A stretch of 64,000 nucleotides of DNA from Stenogyne calaminthoides (lineage: Eukaryota > Streptophyta > Magnoliopsida > Lamiales > Lamiaceae). Shown here piece by piece: positions 22,751-34,368 of the stretch. The stretch is taken from NCBI GenBank assembly GCA_037126765.1, contig JBBCBC010000032.1, forward strand, positions 744,001 to 808,000, given 5' to 3'. A program made the translations under genes and the position numbers. Position 1 is the stretch's first letter; every line of letters starts with the position of its first letter. The notes below the pieces were generated by a model. That model was given only the letters and a program-made list of their open reading frames with translations. It searched no databases and had not been told where the DNA came from.

Positions 22751-25700
22751 ATGGATCGAAAGTGGGTTCGAGCAAATCGATTATCAGATGAGTATAGGAA
22801 TGGGGTGGAAGAATTTTGTAATCATGCAATTAGACACTGCACCGACCCTCAGTACCTTCCATGTCCGTGTTGGAAATGTATGAATGGAAAAACCATTAGT
22901 GGTCGAGAAAGTCTGTTTCACCATTTGATGATTCACGGTATTGATAAAACATATACCGTTTGTACATATCATGGTGAGAGAAGAGATGGATGTAGCTCAA
23001 GCAACCTAGAAACTGACTCTAGGTTTGAAGATACAGTGGATGCGGATATTTTCGATGATGTACCGACTGTTGATACATCGAGTGGGGATGACGATGATCT
23101 GCGAGATCACCCTTATATGTCAGAAAAGTTAAGGGATTCTGGTGGATTACCACTGTGGCCCGGGTGTAAGAAGGCAAAAAAACTGTCAGCTGTGTTGATA
23201 TTGTTCAACCTAAAAGCAGCTCACCAATTGTCTGATGCGTGCTTCACAAATATGCTGGAAGCAGTTAGTGGTCTATTGCCTGATGGAAATGTACTGCCTA
23301 CGAGAGCATATGATGCTAAGCAAATACTCAAGTCCATCGGATTAACACATCAGAAAATTCATGCTTGTCCGGGTGATTGTATCTTATTTCGGAAGGGGTA
23401 TGTAGAACTCGATGAATGTCTCAAGTGTGGGGAGAAGCGATATAAGAAAAATAAATCTCCCGCGAAGGTGATGTGGTACTTTCCGATAATACCAAGATTA
23501 AGGAGAATGTATAGTAGCGCTGTGGATGCTAGAAATTTAACTTGGCATCATGATGATAGGATCAAAGATGGAATGCTAAGACACCCTTCCGATTCAGCCC
23601 AGTGGAAGACATTCGATGTCAAACATCCAGAATTTGGCAAAGAGCCACGGCACTTGCGTCTTGTACTCTCAACTGACGGAATGAATCCATTCGGTATCCA
23701 AAGTACCAACCACAGTACATGTCCAGTGATACTGTTAGTTTATAATTTTTCACCCGAGTTGTGCATGAAGCGCACTTACATGATGTTGTCTATGTTGATA
23801 TCAGGACCCAAACAACCTGGTAACGACATAGATGTATATCTGGCTCCTTTGAAAGAGGACTTGAAGCTTTTGTGGGATGAGGGTGTCGATGTGTATGATG
23901 CTTGTAGAAAGGAGAATTTCAAGTTGAAGGCCATGTTGTTTAGAACTATTAATGACTTTCCCGCTTACGGGAATCTATCTAGATATAGTGTGAAGGGGGC
24001 CGATGCATGTCCTTGTTGTACCAAGAAGACACATTACATTCGCTTGAGTAATTGTAGGAATACCGTTTATATGGGAAATAGGAGGTGGTTGGACCCAACA
24101 CATAAGTACAGAACAATGACCGATGCATTCGATGGCACAATCGAGATAGGTGAAGCACCATGTTTATTGTCAGGTTCTGATGTATTGAATGAGATGAAGA
24201 ATATCGACACACAGTACGGAAAGAGCTTCGCAAAGAGTGTCCCCACTAGCGGTTGGAAGAAGGAATCATTTTTCTTTCAATTTCCCTATTGGAAAGAGTT
24301 GTATGTTAGACACTTCATTGATCTAATGCACGTTGAGAAGAACGTTTGTGCCAGTTTGCTCAATACTCTCCTAGATGATAAGAAGTCCAAGGATGGTTAC
24401 AATGCAAGAATGTATATGATTGATATGGGAATAAGAGCATAATTAAAACATGTGCCTAGAGAAAGGGGTCAACCGTTCTTACCTCCTGCTGCACACACCT
24501 TGTCCAAGAATGAGAGAAAAGAGTTACTTTAGACGTTAAAGGATGCGAAAGTTTCAGAGGGTTATTCGTCCAACCTACAGAGACTTGTATCAGATGATGG
24601 TGTGAGACTGATGAATCTGAAATCGCATGACTATCATGTCATCATGGAGACTTTCTTGCCCATTGCAATACGTTCTATCTTGCCTGAAAATGTGTACATA
24701 ACCATAACAAAGTTATGTTAGTTCTTCAAGGCAATGAGTAGCAAGGTCATAGATCCTAGAAAATTGTCTGGTTTTCAAAGACAGATTGTGGAGACGCTCT
24801 GTGAGCTTGAGATGTATTTCCCTCCATCATTTTTTGATATAATGGTTCACCTAACCATTCATTTGGTACACAAGACAAGGATGCGTGGTCCTGCTCGTAT
24901 GCGATGGATGTATGGTGTAGAGAGATATATGAAAGTGCTCAAAGGATATGTGATGAATATGTCAAGGCTTTAGGGATGCATTGCAGAACGCTATTTAGTA
25001 GAAGAAGCAGTCGAGTACTGGTCTGAATTCATTCCGAATGTCGATGCAATTGGACTTCCAATTACTCGGTACACCAATAGGATGGATGGTAAAGGCATTA
25101 CTGGTGGTCAATCTGTAAGTGTTAGTATGGAGGAACTAACACGGATGCACTTGTGCGTACTTCACAACACTGTCGACGTGCTTCCTTTTATTGACCTGCA
25201 CATGCAAGCATTTGTTGAGACATTTCCCACCAGAGATAGATCATGGATTGAAGTTGAGCACAATCGCACGTTTGTTGACTAGTTCAATGGTTATGTAGCA
25301 AATATGTTGGCACGGGATAAAGAATCAGTGAATGAAAGAGTTAAGTGGTTATCTAGAATGCCTGATAGACATGTGTATTCGTACAAGTGTTATCTTATTA
25401 ATGGATACACATTTTATACCAGAGATAATGATGCCACAAGTACAATGCAGAATAGTGGGGTGTCCATTACTGCAATTGTAGGGGATCAATAGAATACTAC
25501 TTACTTTGGACAGATTGTCAACATTTGGGAACTCGACTATGTTGTTCACCGACAACCAATCTTCGAGTGCAGTTGGGTGAAGATCCCTAACGGGGTCCAA
25601 GTTGAAAGATCTGGGTTCGTACGCGTTGATTTGAAGAATGTGGGATACAGAGATGACCCTTACATAATGGTCAGTCAAGCTCAACAAATTTTCTATGTCC

Positions 25701-26182
25701 CCGACCCAGTTAATAAGAAATGGTCCATCGTGGTTCTGTCAAACAAATTTAACAGTAGTTACCAGATTAGCGACCACGTCGATGAAGATGTTGACACAAT
25801 CGATGATCCTTTTCAGAACTTCACTCATTTTGTACCCTCTTTCGATGATCTTGCAAATCCATGCCCGTACCAGAGAATAATTATCGATGAGGATGAATAT
25901 GACAATCCGGATCTTGTTCACATTTATGGTCATGAACGAGAAAAGTCAACCAAAAAGCAAAAAAGAAAAATAAGTGCTAAAAAGAAATGTACGAATTTAT
26001 TGAATGTTTTTGCTTCTATTTTATTAAATGTTGTTTCTTTTGCTTTATTGAATGTTATTTCTTATGCTTCCTTAAATATTGTTTATTTTTTGTTTATTAA
26101 ATGTTGTTTCTTATGCTTTACAAGATCATGTCTTATCTGCCACATCTCAGAGATGATGGAGATGATGATGGAGTACATTTAG
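22751..26182 (+). pseudogene. TNP2-type CACTA transposase, nonsense-decayed
   Basis: One reading frame runs through about 3.4 kb without a frameshift but contains at least six stops: 24440-24442, 24530-24532, 24719-24721, 24971-24973, 25280-25282 and 25490-25492. The first 563 codons are open. Domain order: N-terminal transposase-associated domain with Cys-rich CPCWKCMN (about residues 35-45); Tnp2 catalytic domain (DGMNPFG, then LISGPKQPGNDIDVYL and ADACPCC); further on DUF4218 (about 24734-24970, KLSGFQRQIVETLCELEMYF) and DUF4216 (about 25570-25750, GFVRVDLKNVGYRDDPYIM). TNP2 proteins cut at the CACTA ends together with TNP1. The 3' limit is uncertain: 25990-26120 is a repetitive Leu-Asn-Val tract that overlaps the next gene's start. 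Confidence 0.9.
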
Positions 26183-29100
26183 GAGATCATGATGGAGATT
26201 ATGATGGAGATCATCGTGCTGATGATCGACATCATACTGATGACTTGGGACAGGGTGACACTTCTGCTCCCACCACTAGCAGCTCTAGGGATAAGCGCAG
26301 TAGAGGTATAGTCACGATGTCTTCTATTAAGAGGGCTCGTAGCAAGGGGAAACAAGTGCAGGTAATTTTATTACAATTGAACAGTTGAAATTGTAATTAT
26401 ATTGATTGATCGTTGAATCTAATTAATCAATATGTTATTGCAGTTATCATTCAATGAGTATGGGCAGGCAATCAGTAAACAGAGTGAGACGTTGTCTTTC
26501 TACCTTGGAGCTGCAGTCAGGCGTATAATCCCTATCGTGCTGCCATCCAAGGACTGGCGTAGCGACAAACTGACTTCTTTGAAGGAAAGATTATGGGATG
26601 AACTTTCGGTATGTTAATTATATATATGCTTATTGAAAGTTGTTGTATGATTACTAAATTTACTACATTGTTATGTTATATGCGTACAGAGTACATTTCT
26701 CAGCCTTGATTATTCAAAGAAGAAGCAAATACTGTCGCAAGCTGGAGTATTGGCCAAGAATTTTCGGGCTTGGCTGAGAAATCAAGCACGAGATCCAGAT
26801 ACTGGTCGTTACTCGGCTAGTCCGCCTGAGGCGTATCAGAATGGCCCTGCGGTGGCCCCATACTGGGAGAAGTTTGTGCGACGATCTATGGATGATGAGT
26901 TCCAGGTAAAATTGATCAATATCATTTAGTGCCCTATGTTTTTCAGTATTTATCGTATTTCTATTACACTGTAGTTACGAAGTGAGAAAAAACGCAAACA
27001 AGCCAAGTCGATGGAGGCACGATATCATGGATCGAACAAAGGTTATGAACGCATAAGAGAAAATCTGGTGAGATCAAAATCCTAACATTTAATTTTGTTT
27101 ATATATTCACTTTTAATATATCTAATAAGGGGACACGTTAATGACTATCGTAGAAAGAAGAAAAAAAGAAAGCTGGAGAGAGTGAGTCTGTTGTTACCCG
27201 TTTCGAGTTATTTCAAACTACCAGAAAGACTCGATACGGGAATATTCCCGATTCCAGTGCATAGCGTATCATCGAAGAAGGGGTAAGCTATCCATTAATT
27301 TGCCTTTGAATTACAAACTATTATTTATAAACAAATGATTAAATAATAATCTTTTGTAATTCAGGAGCGTATATCTCAAACCATGACGCCCAAAGACATT
27401 CGCTTTGTCGGTACCGATGATCTACTTGGATGGGCTATAGGTCGTCAGGAGCATCCCGGCCGCTTACGTAGTGTTGGATATGGCGTGACGAAGTCATCTT
27501 TGGCCATGTTACCTGCTCTTCAAGCCATGAATATGGTGGGTATATTTTCGGAGCAGGTTGCCCAGATGGCTAAAGAGTTGGAACAGAAGAGGTCCGAGAG
27601 ACGGTGGCATCACGGAATGTCCTCGAGTGGAGCAAGCTGTGAAAATAGTGCCGCTGATGCTATGTTTTTGGCTAATTCTAGGGACTATTTTATTAGGGCA
27701 CTTCGAAACGACGTCCCGCAGGTATCAGATGTGTCTCACATTTATTTTAATTAAAGACTAGTATATATATTAAAATTTTCTAACTAAATATCTTATTCGA
27801 ACAGTCAACGACCTCATGCTACATTTATTTGAAGGATCCTACTAGGTTGGTGGCTACAGGAACGTTGCTCAATAACTCCGATGGAGTTATTCATGGTAGT
27901 CCCATCACTCCTGGTTTCGTGAGGGTCACGCTCGATGTACCCATAATCGGAGAAGAGGATTCAACGGTGCCTAAACCAATTGATGATGCTGTCACAGTCA
28001 GAACAACGGTCGGGCACTTCATCGAATGACCGGCCAACTTGATCTCTCTCACCATGAAGGTAAATTTAATATATGTTATTAAAGTTCATTATCTTATTTG
28101 TCGTTCTAAATAATGTTGTAAATTGATTGTAGAAACTGTCGACACCACAAAAGCCTAAACAGAAATCAAAGGGTGTCGCAGCCAGTCAGAGGGAGATAAC
28201 GAGGGACTCCACTATTGGTGATCGCAGACTTGGTTAACCCTTGCCTGGAGACTTAGATCACGACTACACCGTACAAAATACGGTGCACGTGATAGTGGAG
28301 TCCTCTGATTTCAATATGATCACAGTTCCTATGAATGCTTACTTTCATCGGAATTCTATTGAAGAATACATCGCTCGGGAGCATGTGATTGAAGTCGTGA
28401 ACGACCAGTGGTTGAGTGCAACGAGGATAGCCTTCTACCTCAAGTATGTGTTTACTAATTAATTCTCAGTATTTACATTTCTATATAGTTTAATTTTCAA
28501 ATTAAATATTAATTAGCGTATATATGTTGGTTAAAGATATTTGGGTGAGGTATATCTCTCCAGAGATCCTCAAGCATGTAGAAGGTATTCCTTCGTCTCC
28601 CCCCAAGTGTCTTGCTTAATGGCTGATAGGGCACAAAACATGGAGTGGTTAGTTTCTCATATGCTGAGTTATACTGACAGAGATCATCTCATTTTTTGGC
28701 CAACAAATGTGTGGTGAGTACAATAAACATTTCGTTAAAATTTATATTCATAATATATATGATATTTGCACATATGCTAATTTACAGTTAATATTAATAT
28801 TCTTAATATAATATAGGAATCATTGGGTGCTGGTCACCATAAATATGATCACATTAAGTGTGTATTTTATGGATTCAGCTGCGAATGGGTTGGCTTCAAA
28901 TCGACCTGATCTCACTTTGTACATGAAAGTGTAAGTTCATTTTTAATATTATAATATAATGATTTGTTTTACTTATTAAAATTATGCATATTTAATCTAA
29001 CTTTATTTTTTAATTCTAATAATAATAGTGTGATGACGATGTATCAGAGTCACCTTCCTAATCAAGGCTCAAGAGCTAATTTCAATAAAGTGAGCTGGAA

Positions 29101-29489
29101 TAATGTTAAGGTAAATTTAATTTATTAAGTTATCAAATTAATATAAAATAATTATAATTGTAATACGTGATTATATTGCTAATCAACAGGTACCGAAGCA
29201 ACGAGATAGTGATCACTGTGGATATTTTGTGTGCTGTTATATTGAAGATATAATATGCGTTTCTCAAACGGCGGTTCCTATCAACGTAAGTCAATTTATC
29301 GATTTATTTAAATTATTATTAATTGAATAAAAATTCATACTATATATCTAACTATATTGATTAATTGATCGTTGTTTGCAGTTTGTCTATGATCGTCCGG
29401 TCAAGTCTTACTCCAAACAAAGAATGAACAAATGGAAAATGGATTGGACAGGGTACCTTTACAATCGATTCTTGTATAATTATAGATAA
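26131..29489 (+). pseudogene. TNP1-like transposase fused to a Ulp1-type (C48) protease, 13 exons
   Basis: Exons inferred from GT-AG sites and protein similarity: 26131-26361, 26444-26608, 26690-26905, 26975-27066, 27154-27282, 27365-27721, 27805-28059, 28133-28443, 28517-28713, 28817-28930, 29029-29110, 29190-29285 and 29382-29489 (TAA). Exons 2-6 carry the plant En/Spm TNP1-type domain (LSFNEYGQAISKQSETLSFY; LFQTTRKTRYGNIPD). Exons 9-13 carry a Ulp1/SENP-like cysteine protease: NHWVLVTI (His), YFMDSAAN (Asp), PKQRDSDHCGYFV (Gln and Cys). All four catalytic positions are still present. Ulp1 domains remove SUMO in host proteins; in transposons their role is unknown. Damage: stops at 27262-27264, 28027-28029 and 28235-28237, and a frameshift near 28615. 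The start codon and whether this is one gene or two are uncertain. Confidence 0.75.
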
Positions 29490-29751
29490 AGTGGGATAAC
29501 TTTTGGTAGCATATTACTTTTATATATTTGTATTGATATACTTCATGCATGTTTTAATTTGTTATATTGGAAGGATATTTATTTCATGATGTGTATGCGT
29601 TTATTAATTTATTTGATGTTTTGGTATTGGACGTATATATATTATCGTGTGGTATAAAATTTGGTTTTTAGATTTGGTTTTGGTTTTGATTTTATATAAA
29701 CAGAATTTTAAAAATATAAATTAAAAATAATATATATATATATATATATAA

Positions 29752-29945
29752 AAACCGTTGTCCAAGTGAATATTCTTGGACAGCGGTTACAAACCGCTGT
29801 CTAAGTGTAAAACTTGCAATGCGGTTAAAAACCGCTGTCTTAATGCAATATCTTGGACAACGGTTTTTTATCAGTTGTCCAAACTTGGACAGTTGTTACT
29901 TGGAGAGTTGTTATAACCGCTCTCCAATGTCATTTTTAACAGTTT
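29752..29945. repeat. CACTA 3' subterminal repeats
   Basis: Repeated TTGGACAGCGGTT / AACCGCTGTC units, alternating in orientation and related to those at the 5' end. Confidence 0.85.
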
Positions 29946-29969
29946 TCCAAGCCCAAATCAGTATTAGTG

Positions 29970-30279
29970 CATAGAACACAACAAATAGATCAAGTATAGA
30001 ATTTCATTATCAAATCACATGTAAGTGAAAAATATGCAATTCTAACACAATCAAATATAATAAATTGCACTCTAATCATCTAAAATATGCACAATTTCCT
30101 CCTTATCAAATGAGAAACTATCACTTACTACTAAAATAATTAATAAATTGAAAAATATGCGTGCAACTGGCCTATTTAACTTTCTGACTGATGTTCATCT
30201 ATCTACCAAAGTTATGTCCACGCTTTGGGAACAAATATTTAAAATATACATATATAGATATATATAAAAGATCGATTTT
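29970..30279. other. Flank of the CACTA insertion, no gene seen
   Basis: It begins with the right CAT TSD and probably continues the older repeat of 20552-21371. AT-rich. Confidence 0.45.
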
Positions 30280-30454
30280 GATATGGAGCTTAATATTGGG
30301 CTCCTTATGGAGCCTAATAGATTTTTTCCCCGGTCCGAACCCAACTCAACCCGACTCAAAACCGGCCCAAGTGATTCATGGTTCACCCGGCCTGAATGGT
30401 TGATGGTTTAGGGTTTAGTTTGGGAATGTCACATAAGCTATTAGGCTCCATATC
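30280..30454. mobile_element. Small inverted-repeat element
   Basis: GATATGGAGCTTAATATTGG at the left is inverted at the right (TATTAGGCTCCATATC). The GC-rich centre (ACCCAACTCAACCCGACTC) is typical of non-autonomous elements. No clear TSD. Confidence 0.55.
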
Positions 30455-30472
30455 AGAACTGTATAAAAGATA

Positions 30473-30708
30473 CTCCCTCTGTCCCAAAGAAATGTGCACG
30501 TTTACTGTTTTCACGTGTTTTTGCGAGCGAGTTTTTTATTAGTATTTGAAATGATAAAATAATTTTTAAAGATGCATGCAATAGATGAGAGGTAGATTTA
30601 TAATACTCTCTTTAAAAATTACTTTATCATTTAAAATACTAATAAACAATTCGCTCACAAAAACTCGATAATAAAGTAAGTGTGCACGTTTTTCCGGGAC
30701 GGAGGTAG
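30473..30708. mobile_element. Stowaway-like MITE
   Basis: CTCCCTCTGTCCCAAAGAAA at the left and GGGACGGAGGTAG at the right, flanked by TA (30471-30472 and 30709-30710). TGTGCACGTTT follows the tip at both ends. Length is 236 bp. Confidence 0.85.
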
Positions 30709-30783
30709 TATTATGGGATCTATTTATAAATAAAGTAATTATTTTTTAAATTATAATAACAATTAAAGTAAGAGTGTGTCTCA

Positions 30784-30970
30784 TGTACACTAGGTGCACG
30801 GTGCCCTTCATAGTGTATTTTAGATACATACAACTTGTTGTACTGAAATATGCAATTTGTTTACATTAAATTGTGTCATGGTTCAGTATAAACAAGTTGC
30901 ATATTATACTGCAATAAATTGCATGATTTTAAAATACACTATGAAGTGCACCGCGCACCTAGTGCATACA
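30784..30970. mobile_element. Palindromic 'GGTGCAC' MITE, best preserved copy
   Basis: The left arm TGTACACTAGGTGCACGGTG, then TTCATAGTGTATTTTA, is inverted at the right (TAAAATACACTATGAAG, then CACCTAGTGCATACA). The arms pair over most of their length, so the element can form one long hairpin. Other copies: 4814-5230 and 9301-9473. Tip fragments lie near 62594-62640 and 63917-63950. Confidence 0.75.
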
Positions 30971-31189
30971 AGATTTAGCCTTGAAATAATTAAGTGATGG
31001 TTATATAATAAAGATAAAATATTTATTTTCATAGAAATTATCACTCTTAAAATATTTTTAAACAATGACAATTTTTATGCATAATAATGATAATATTTTT
31101 GTATAATAGTGATATAATTCATGTATAAATGTGAATCACAAAAGGATTATTCAAATAAGAAAGCGGAAATCGGTTTGATTGAGCAAATT

Positions 31190-31370
31190 ACAGTAAAAAC
31201 CCTCTATAAGAATATTTTATATAGGAATAAACTCTCTATAGAAATAAAAATTCACTGTCCAAACTCAGGACCAGTTATATTTAAGAATAAACTCCATATT
31301 GTAATAAGATATATTTTTTTCGGTCTCGTCTTAAAAATTTATGCCTCCATATAAAAATAAATTATATTAT
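31190..31370. repeat. Fragment of an 'ACAGTAAAAACCCTCTATA' DNA-transposon end
   Basis: TTACAGTAAAAACCCTCTAT followed by repeated TATAGGAATAAACTCTCTATA-type units resembles a terminal region common in plant genomes. Only one end is recognisable here. Confidence 0.4.
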
Positions 31371-31482
31371 ATATAAAAATGTATATATCATTACAATTAA
31401 GATAACCTAAAATATTTATCTACGGTTGATACATGTATTTTATATACTTTTAAAGTGCATGTATTTATTGAGTAACATTCCT

Positions 31483-31699
31483 GTGAACCAGGTCTATGCA
31501 TGAACTCTATGACTATTATTTGTAAAAAAATTATCATTGTTATGCACAAAAAATTTCACTGTTTAAAAATATAAAGCATTTTCTAAATATTGATTGTTTT
31601 TTTTAGATAACAGTGATATTTTTTTATGTATAACAGTGAGAGTTTTTGTACATAACAGTAATACTAAAAAAATTGAGTTCACGGTGAACTCAGGTTCAC
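31483..31699. mobile_element. Dispersed repeat family B, reference copy with terminal inverted repeats
   Basis: The left end GTGAACCAGGTCTATGCATG, then AACTC, is inverted at the right (GAGTTCACGGTGAACTCAGG, then TTCAC). The middle holds repeated ATTATCATTGTTATGCAC- and AACAGTGATATTTTT-type units that are also mutually inverted. Other copies: 8029-8230, 10289-10460, fragments at 11763-11870 and 31040-31140. Confidence 0.65.
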
Positions 31700-32440
31700 A
31701 CAAATTTTTGTGATATTTATTTTAGTCAAATTCATATTCATTAGATATATGAATCTATTAATAAATTTATATACATGTAGTATAGTATGTATTATATTGA
31801 ATGTATTTTTTTTAATATTTTTCTATGTAAAATTCTATTTTAAAATAATTTTATAATAATATTTTTTGTCGATCCAAATAATATGATTGTATGGATTATT
31901 TAGTATATTATGCTTATTCATACTTTACTAAAATGAAATCGTGCAACTATAGTTGTGCATGTGGTAAGTGATTCGCAATATAACATAAGCAGAACAACAA
32001 ATGATAAGTATTTATTCAGATAATGGTCAATGAGACCGAGATATATACAACGCTGGCGTTGAAAATAACAGAACAGGCTAAGAAGAACCAAAACTAGGAC
32101 AGCTGCTGGGCATATTGATTCACAATTGGCTAATTCGCGATAAGGTCGGTGACAAAGTGGGGCAACAATATTATTCTGTAATCCGCATTTTCAGTTTATT
32201 TCTTTCTCTCTTTTTTTCCTACCTATATTTATTTTTCAAAAAGTATACTGCACTAAAATCTGACCGTCAATTGGTACTTAGGCTGTCTAAAATGTACCAA
32301 ATTCAAATGGGGTCCATTTGGATCTTTCAAGCCACTTTAATGAGATGAGTCCAAAAATAGTAGCTTAAAAGCTCCGACTGGAATCAACAAAACGATTTCC
32401 ATCTATTTATTTATTTTCTGGCTATATAAATGTGTGTTCG
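31700..32440. other. AT-rich intergenic DNA, no gene recognised
   Basis: 31980-32110 is less AT-rich but encodes nothing I recognise. Confidence 0.45.
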
Positions 32441-32443
32441 TAA

Positions 32444-33296
32444 TAGCATTCATAATAGATCAATGAAAATTCATCCATACATTCACTCTTTCTTCTCTAC
32501 ATCATCTTTACTATACATGTTAAAAAAAATTGGAACCGCCGGTTTTACGGTTCCTGTTCCGGAACCGAACCAAAATCGTAAGATATACGGTTCGGTTCCG
32601 GTTCCATCATTTCTAGAACTGCCAGTTTTTTAGTTTTAAAAAAAAAAAAAATTATTTCAATGGTTTAAATCTCCTTCAACTCAATTTAATGGTTATAATC
32701 ATTTGTAGTGTACTACTAGCCTTCTACTAGTTTTATTAATTTACTGTTGTTGCATTTTAATATTGTTCTAATATAGTAATGTTTGATGATGTATCAATTA
32801 GACAACTATCATGTATTTATAATTGTCTAATTATAAAATTATGTATGCTTTAACTATTGTAATCTTCCATTTAAATTCCCACAACAAAAATTTATCATCT
32901 ATATGTACATTTCTTCAAATTTTAGATACAAAATTAAGAAACTAAAAAAAAAAAAAGTGGAGGAACTGCCAAAACCGGGTGTTCGAAACTCGAACAGGCG
33001 GTTCCGAAACCGTGAGCATCTCTAATCTCCACATCACTAGTTTATAAAAATTCAATTTTTAAACACACTCTCACAATGGTTTATCAATCATTCATCCATC
33101 AATACACATTTTGTGGACCCCACATTCACCTCATTTCTACCTACTTTTCTCCAAAAAAACATTTTCTCTCTCCATCCATTTCATTGGATGGATGACACTC
33201 TCTCTTCAATCTAATGAACACCCATAATTATTTTGAACACCAACTTCTATCCATCTAATGGTTAAATTTTCATTGGATGCACCATTGTGGATGCTC
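32444..33296. mobile_element. Tourist-like MITE carrying a nested hAT derivative
   Basis: The left end (TAGCATTCATAATAGATCAA, then TGAAAATT) is inverted at the right (AATTTTCATTGGATGCACCA, then TTGTGGATGCTC). TAA flanks both sides (32441-32443 and 33297-33299). The middle is occupied by the hAT derivative at 32512-33024. Confidence 0.7.
32512..33024. mobile_element. Internally deleted hAT derivative of the 'GGAACCGG' family
   Basis: Both subterminal regions carry clustered GGTTCCGGTTCC / GGAACCG units like those of the autonomous-type hAT at 35443-40775. The right tip, read inward, is TAGAGATGCTCACGG, and the left TATACATGTTAA is a decayed version. The flanking 8-mers ATCTTTAC (32504-32511) and ATCTCCAC (33025-33032) differ only by two C/T changes, as expected of an aged hAT TSD. 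No transposase remains. Confidence 0.75.
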
Positions 33297-33353
33297 TAAG
33301 ATATTATAAGTGATTATTATAGTCCCCTACAATGGTTTGTATAAGTAATTTAG

Positions 33354-33714
33354 GGGATTTAAACTAAAATCGTCTCATAATTTTACACCTTTATTAAAAT
33401 GGTCTCATAATTATCAATTTTTTCAATTTAATCTCATATGTATTCAATTTGATTCAATTTAGTCCTAAACCGCTGGAGGTCGCTCAAAATTGTCCAAAAC
33501 GACGTCATTTTTGGACACGTGTCTTACATATTTCGGTTAAAATGGGCCTACACGCGCCCAAAAGGACGTCGTTTTGGGCAATTTTGAGTGACCTCCGGTG
33601 GTTTGGGACTTAATTGGATCAAATTGAAAACATGTGAGACTAAATTGGAAAAGTTGATAACTATTGTTTCAATAAAGGTGCAAAGTTATGAGATTATTTT
33701 GGTTTAATTTCTTG
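33354..33714. mobile_element. Mutator-like MITE with long inverted repeats
   Basis: Arms of roughly 130-170 bp (GGGATTTAAACTAAAATCGT at the left, inverted at the right) enclose a short GC-richer centre (CCAAAACGACGTC). A perfect 9-bp TSD, GTAATTTAG, lies at 33345-33353 and 33715-33723. Long arms and a 9-bp TSD are diagnostic of the Mutator superfamily. Non-coding. Confidence 0.92.
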
Positions 33715-33723
33715 TAATTTAGA

Positions 33724-34189
33724 GTGTTTTATTTATTTTTTATTAGACTAAATAACCTTTCAAAAATTATAAGTTAAAAGTTGAAAGGGGGTGCTTTTGG
33801 TAGTTTATGAGCATATTTTAAATATAATCAACATTTTTTTAAAACACTATCAACTTTTCTTTAATTTTTTTTACAAACACCATCAACTTCTACTATTAAT
33901 CAATTTTCTCATGATCACTAATTTTAATCACTTTTTCAAAAAGATAATTTTTTGTAAACACCTCCAGACTCTCATTGAAACTTATTCATACTAATCTTAT
34001 ACTATTAAATTTATAAATAAATATAATTATTTTTAAAAATTAATATTAATAATATTTAATATTATAATTTTAGTTTATAAGTGTAATGTCATCTGTTGAT
34101 AAATGTAACGATATTAATTTATAAAGATAATAATATAAATTTTATATTATGAATAAACTAAACGGGAGACTTGCGGTTCTGGCTATATT
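33724..34189. other. AT-rich intergenic DNA, no gene seen
   Basis: Only AT-rich, low-complexity sequence. Open frames here are compositional. Confidence 0.55.
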
Positions 34190-34368
34190 AATTTGGTGGA
34201 GTTCGATAGGGTTGTCTCTTTCGGGATAATTTGGCAATTTCGCTTGGTGATGGGAGTACGGTCTCGTTTTGGGGAGATCCTTGGGTGGAGGGTAGATTTA
34301 GGTTGAGGGATAGATTCCCTAGTCTGTATAATATTTCATTACAGAGGGAAGAGTCAGTTGGATGTGTT
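34190..34368 (+). pseudogene. LINE (non-LTR retrotransposon) pol fragment
   Basis: The plus frame encodes AISLGDGSTVSFWGDPWVEG followed by RFRLRDRFPSLYNIS. This is the characteristic segment between reverse transcriptase and the C-terminal zinc region in plant LINE polyproteins (GDG..T.FW.D.W......L...FP.L...). It is cut at 34368 by the start of a Copia LTR. Confidence 0.75.

Larger units (their letters stand above)
21372..29969 (+). mobile_element. Complete CACTA (En/Spm) DNA transposon
   Basis: The left tip is CACTACTACACATTTT and the right tip, read inward, is CACTAATACTGATTTGGGC. A 3-bp TSD CAT is present at 21369-21371 and 29970-29972. Both ends carry clustered subterminal repeats. The interior encodes a TNP2-type transposase and a TNP1-like/Ulp1 gene, both damaged. 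Length is 8,598 bp, within the usual range for autonomous CACTA elements. Confidence 0.95.
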
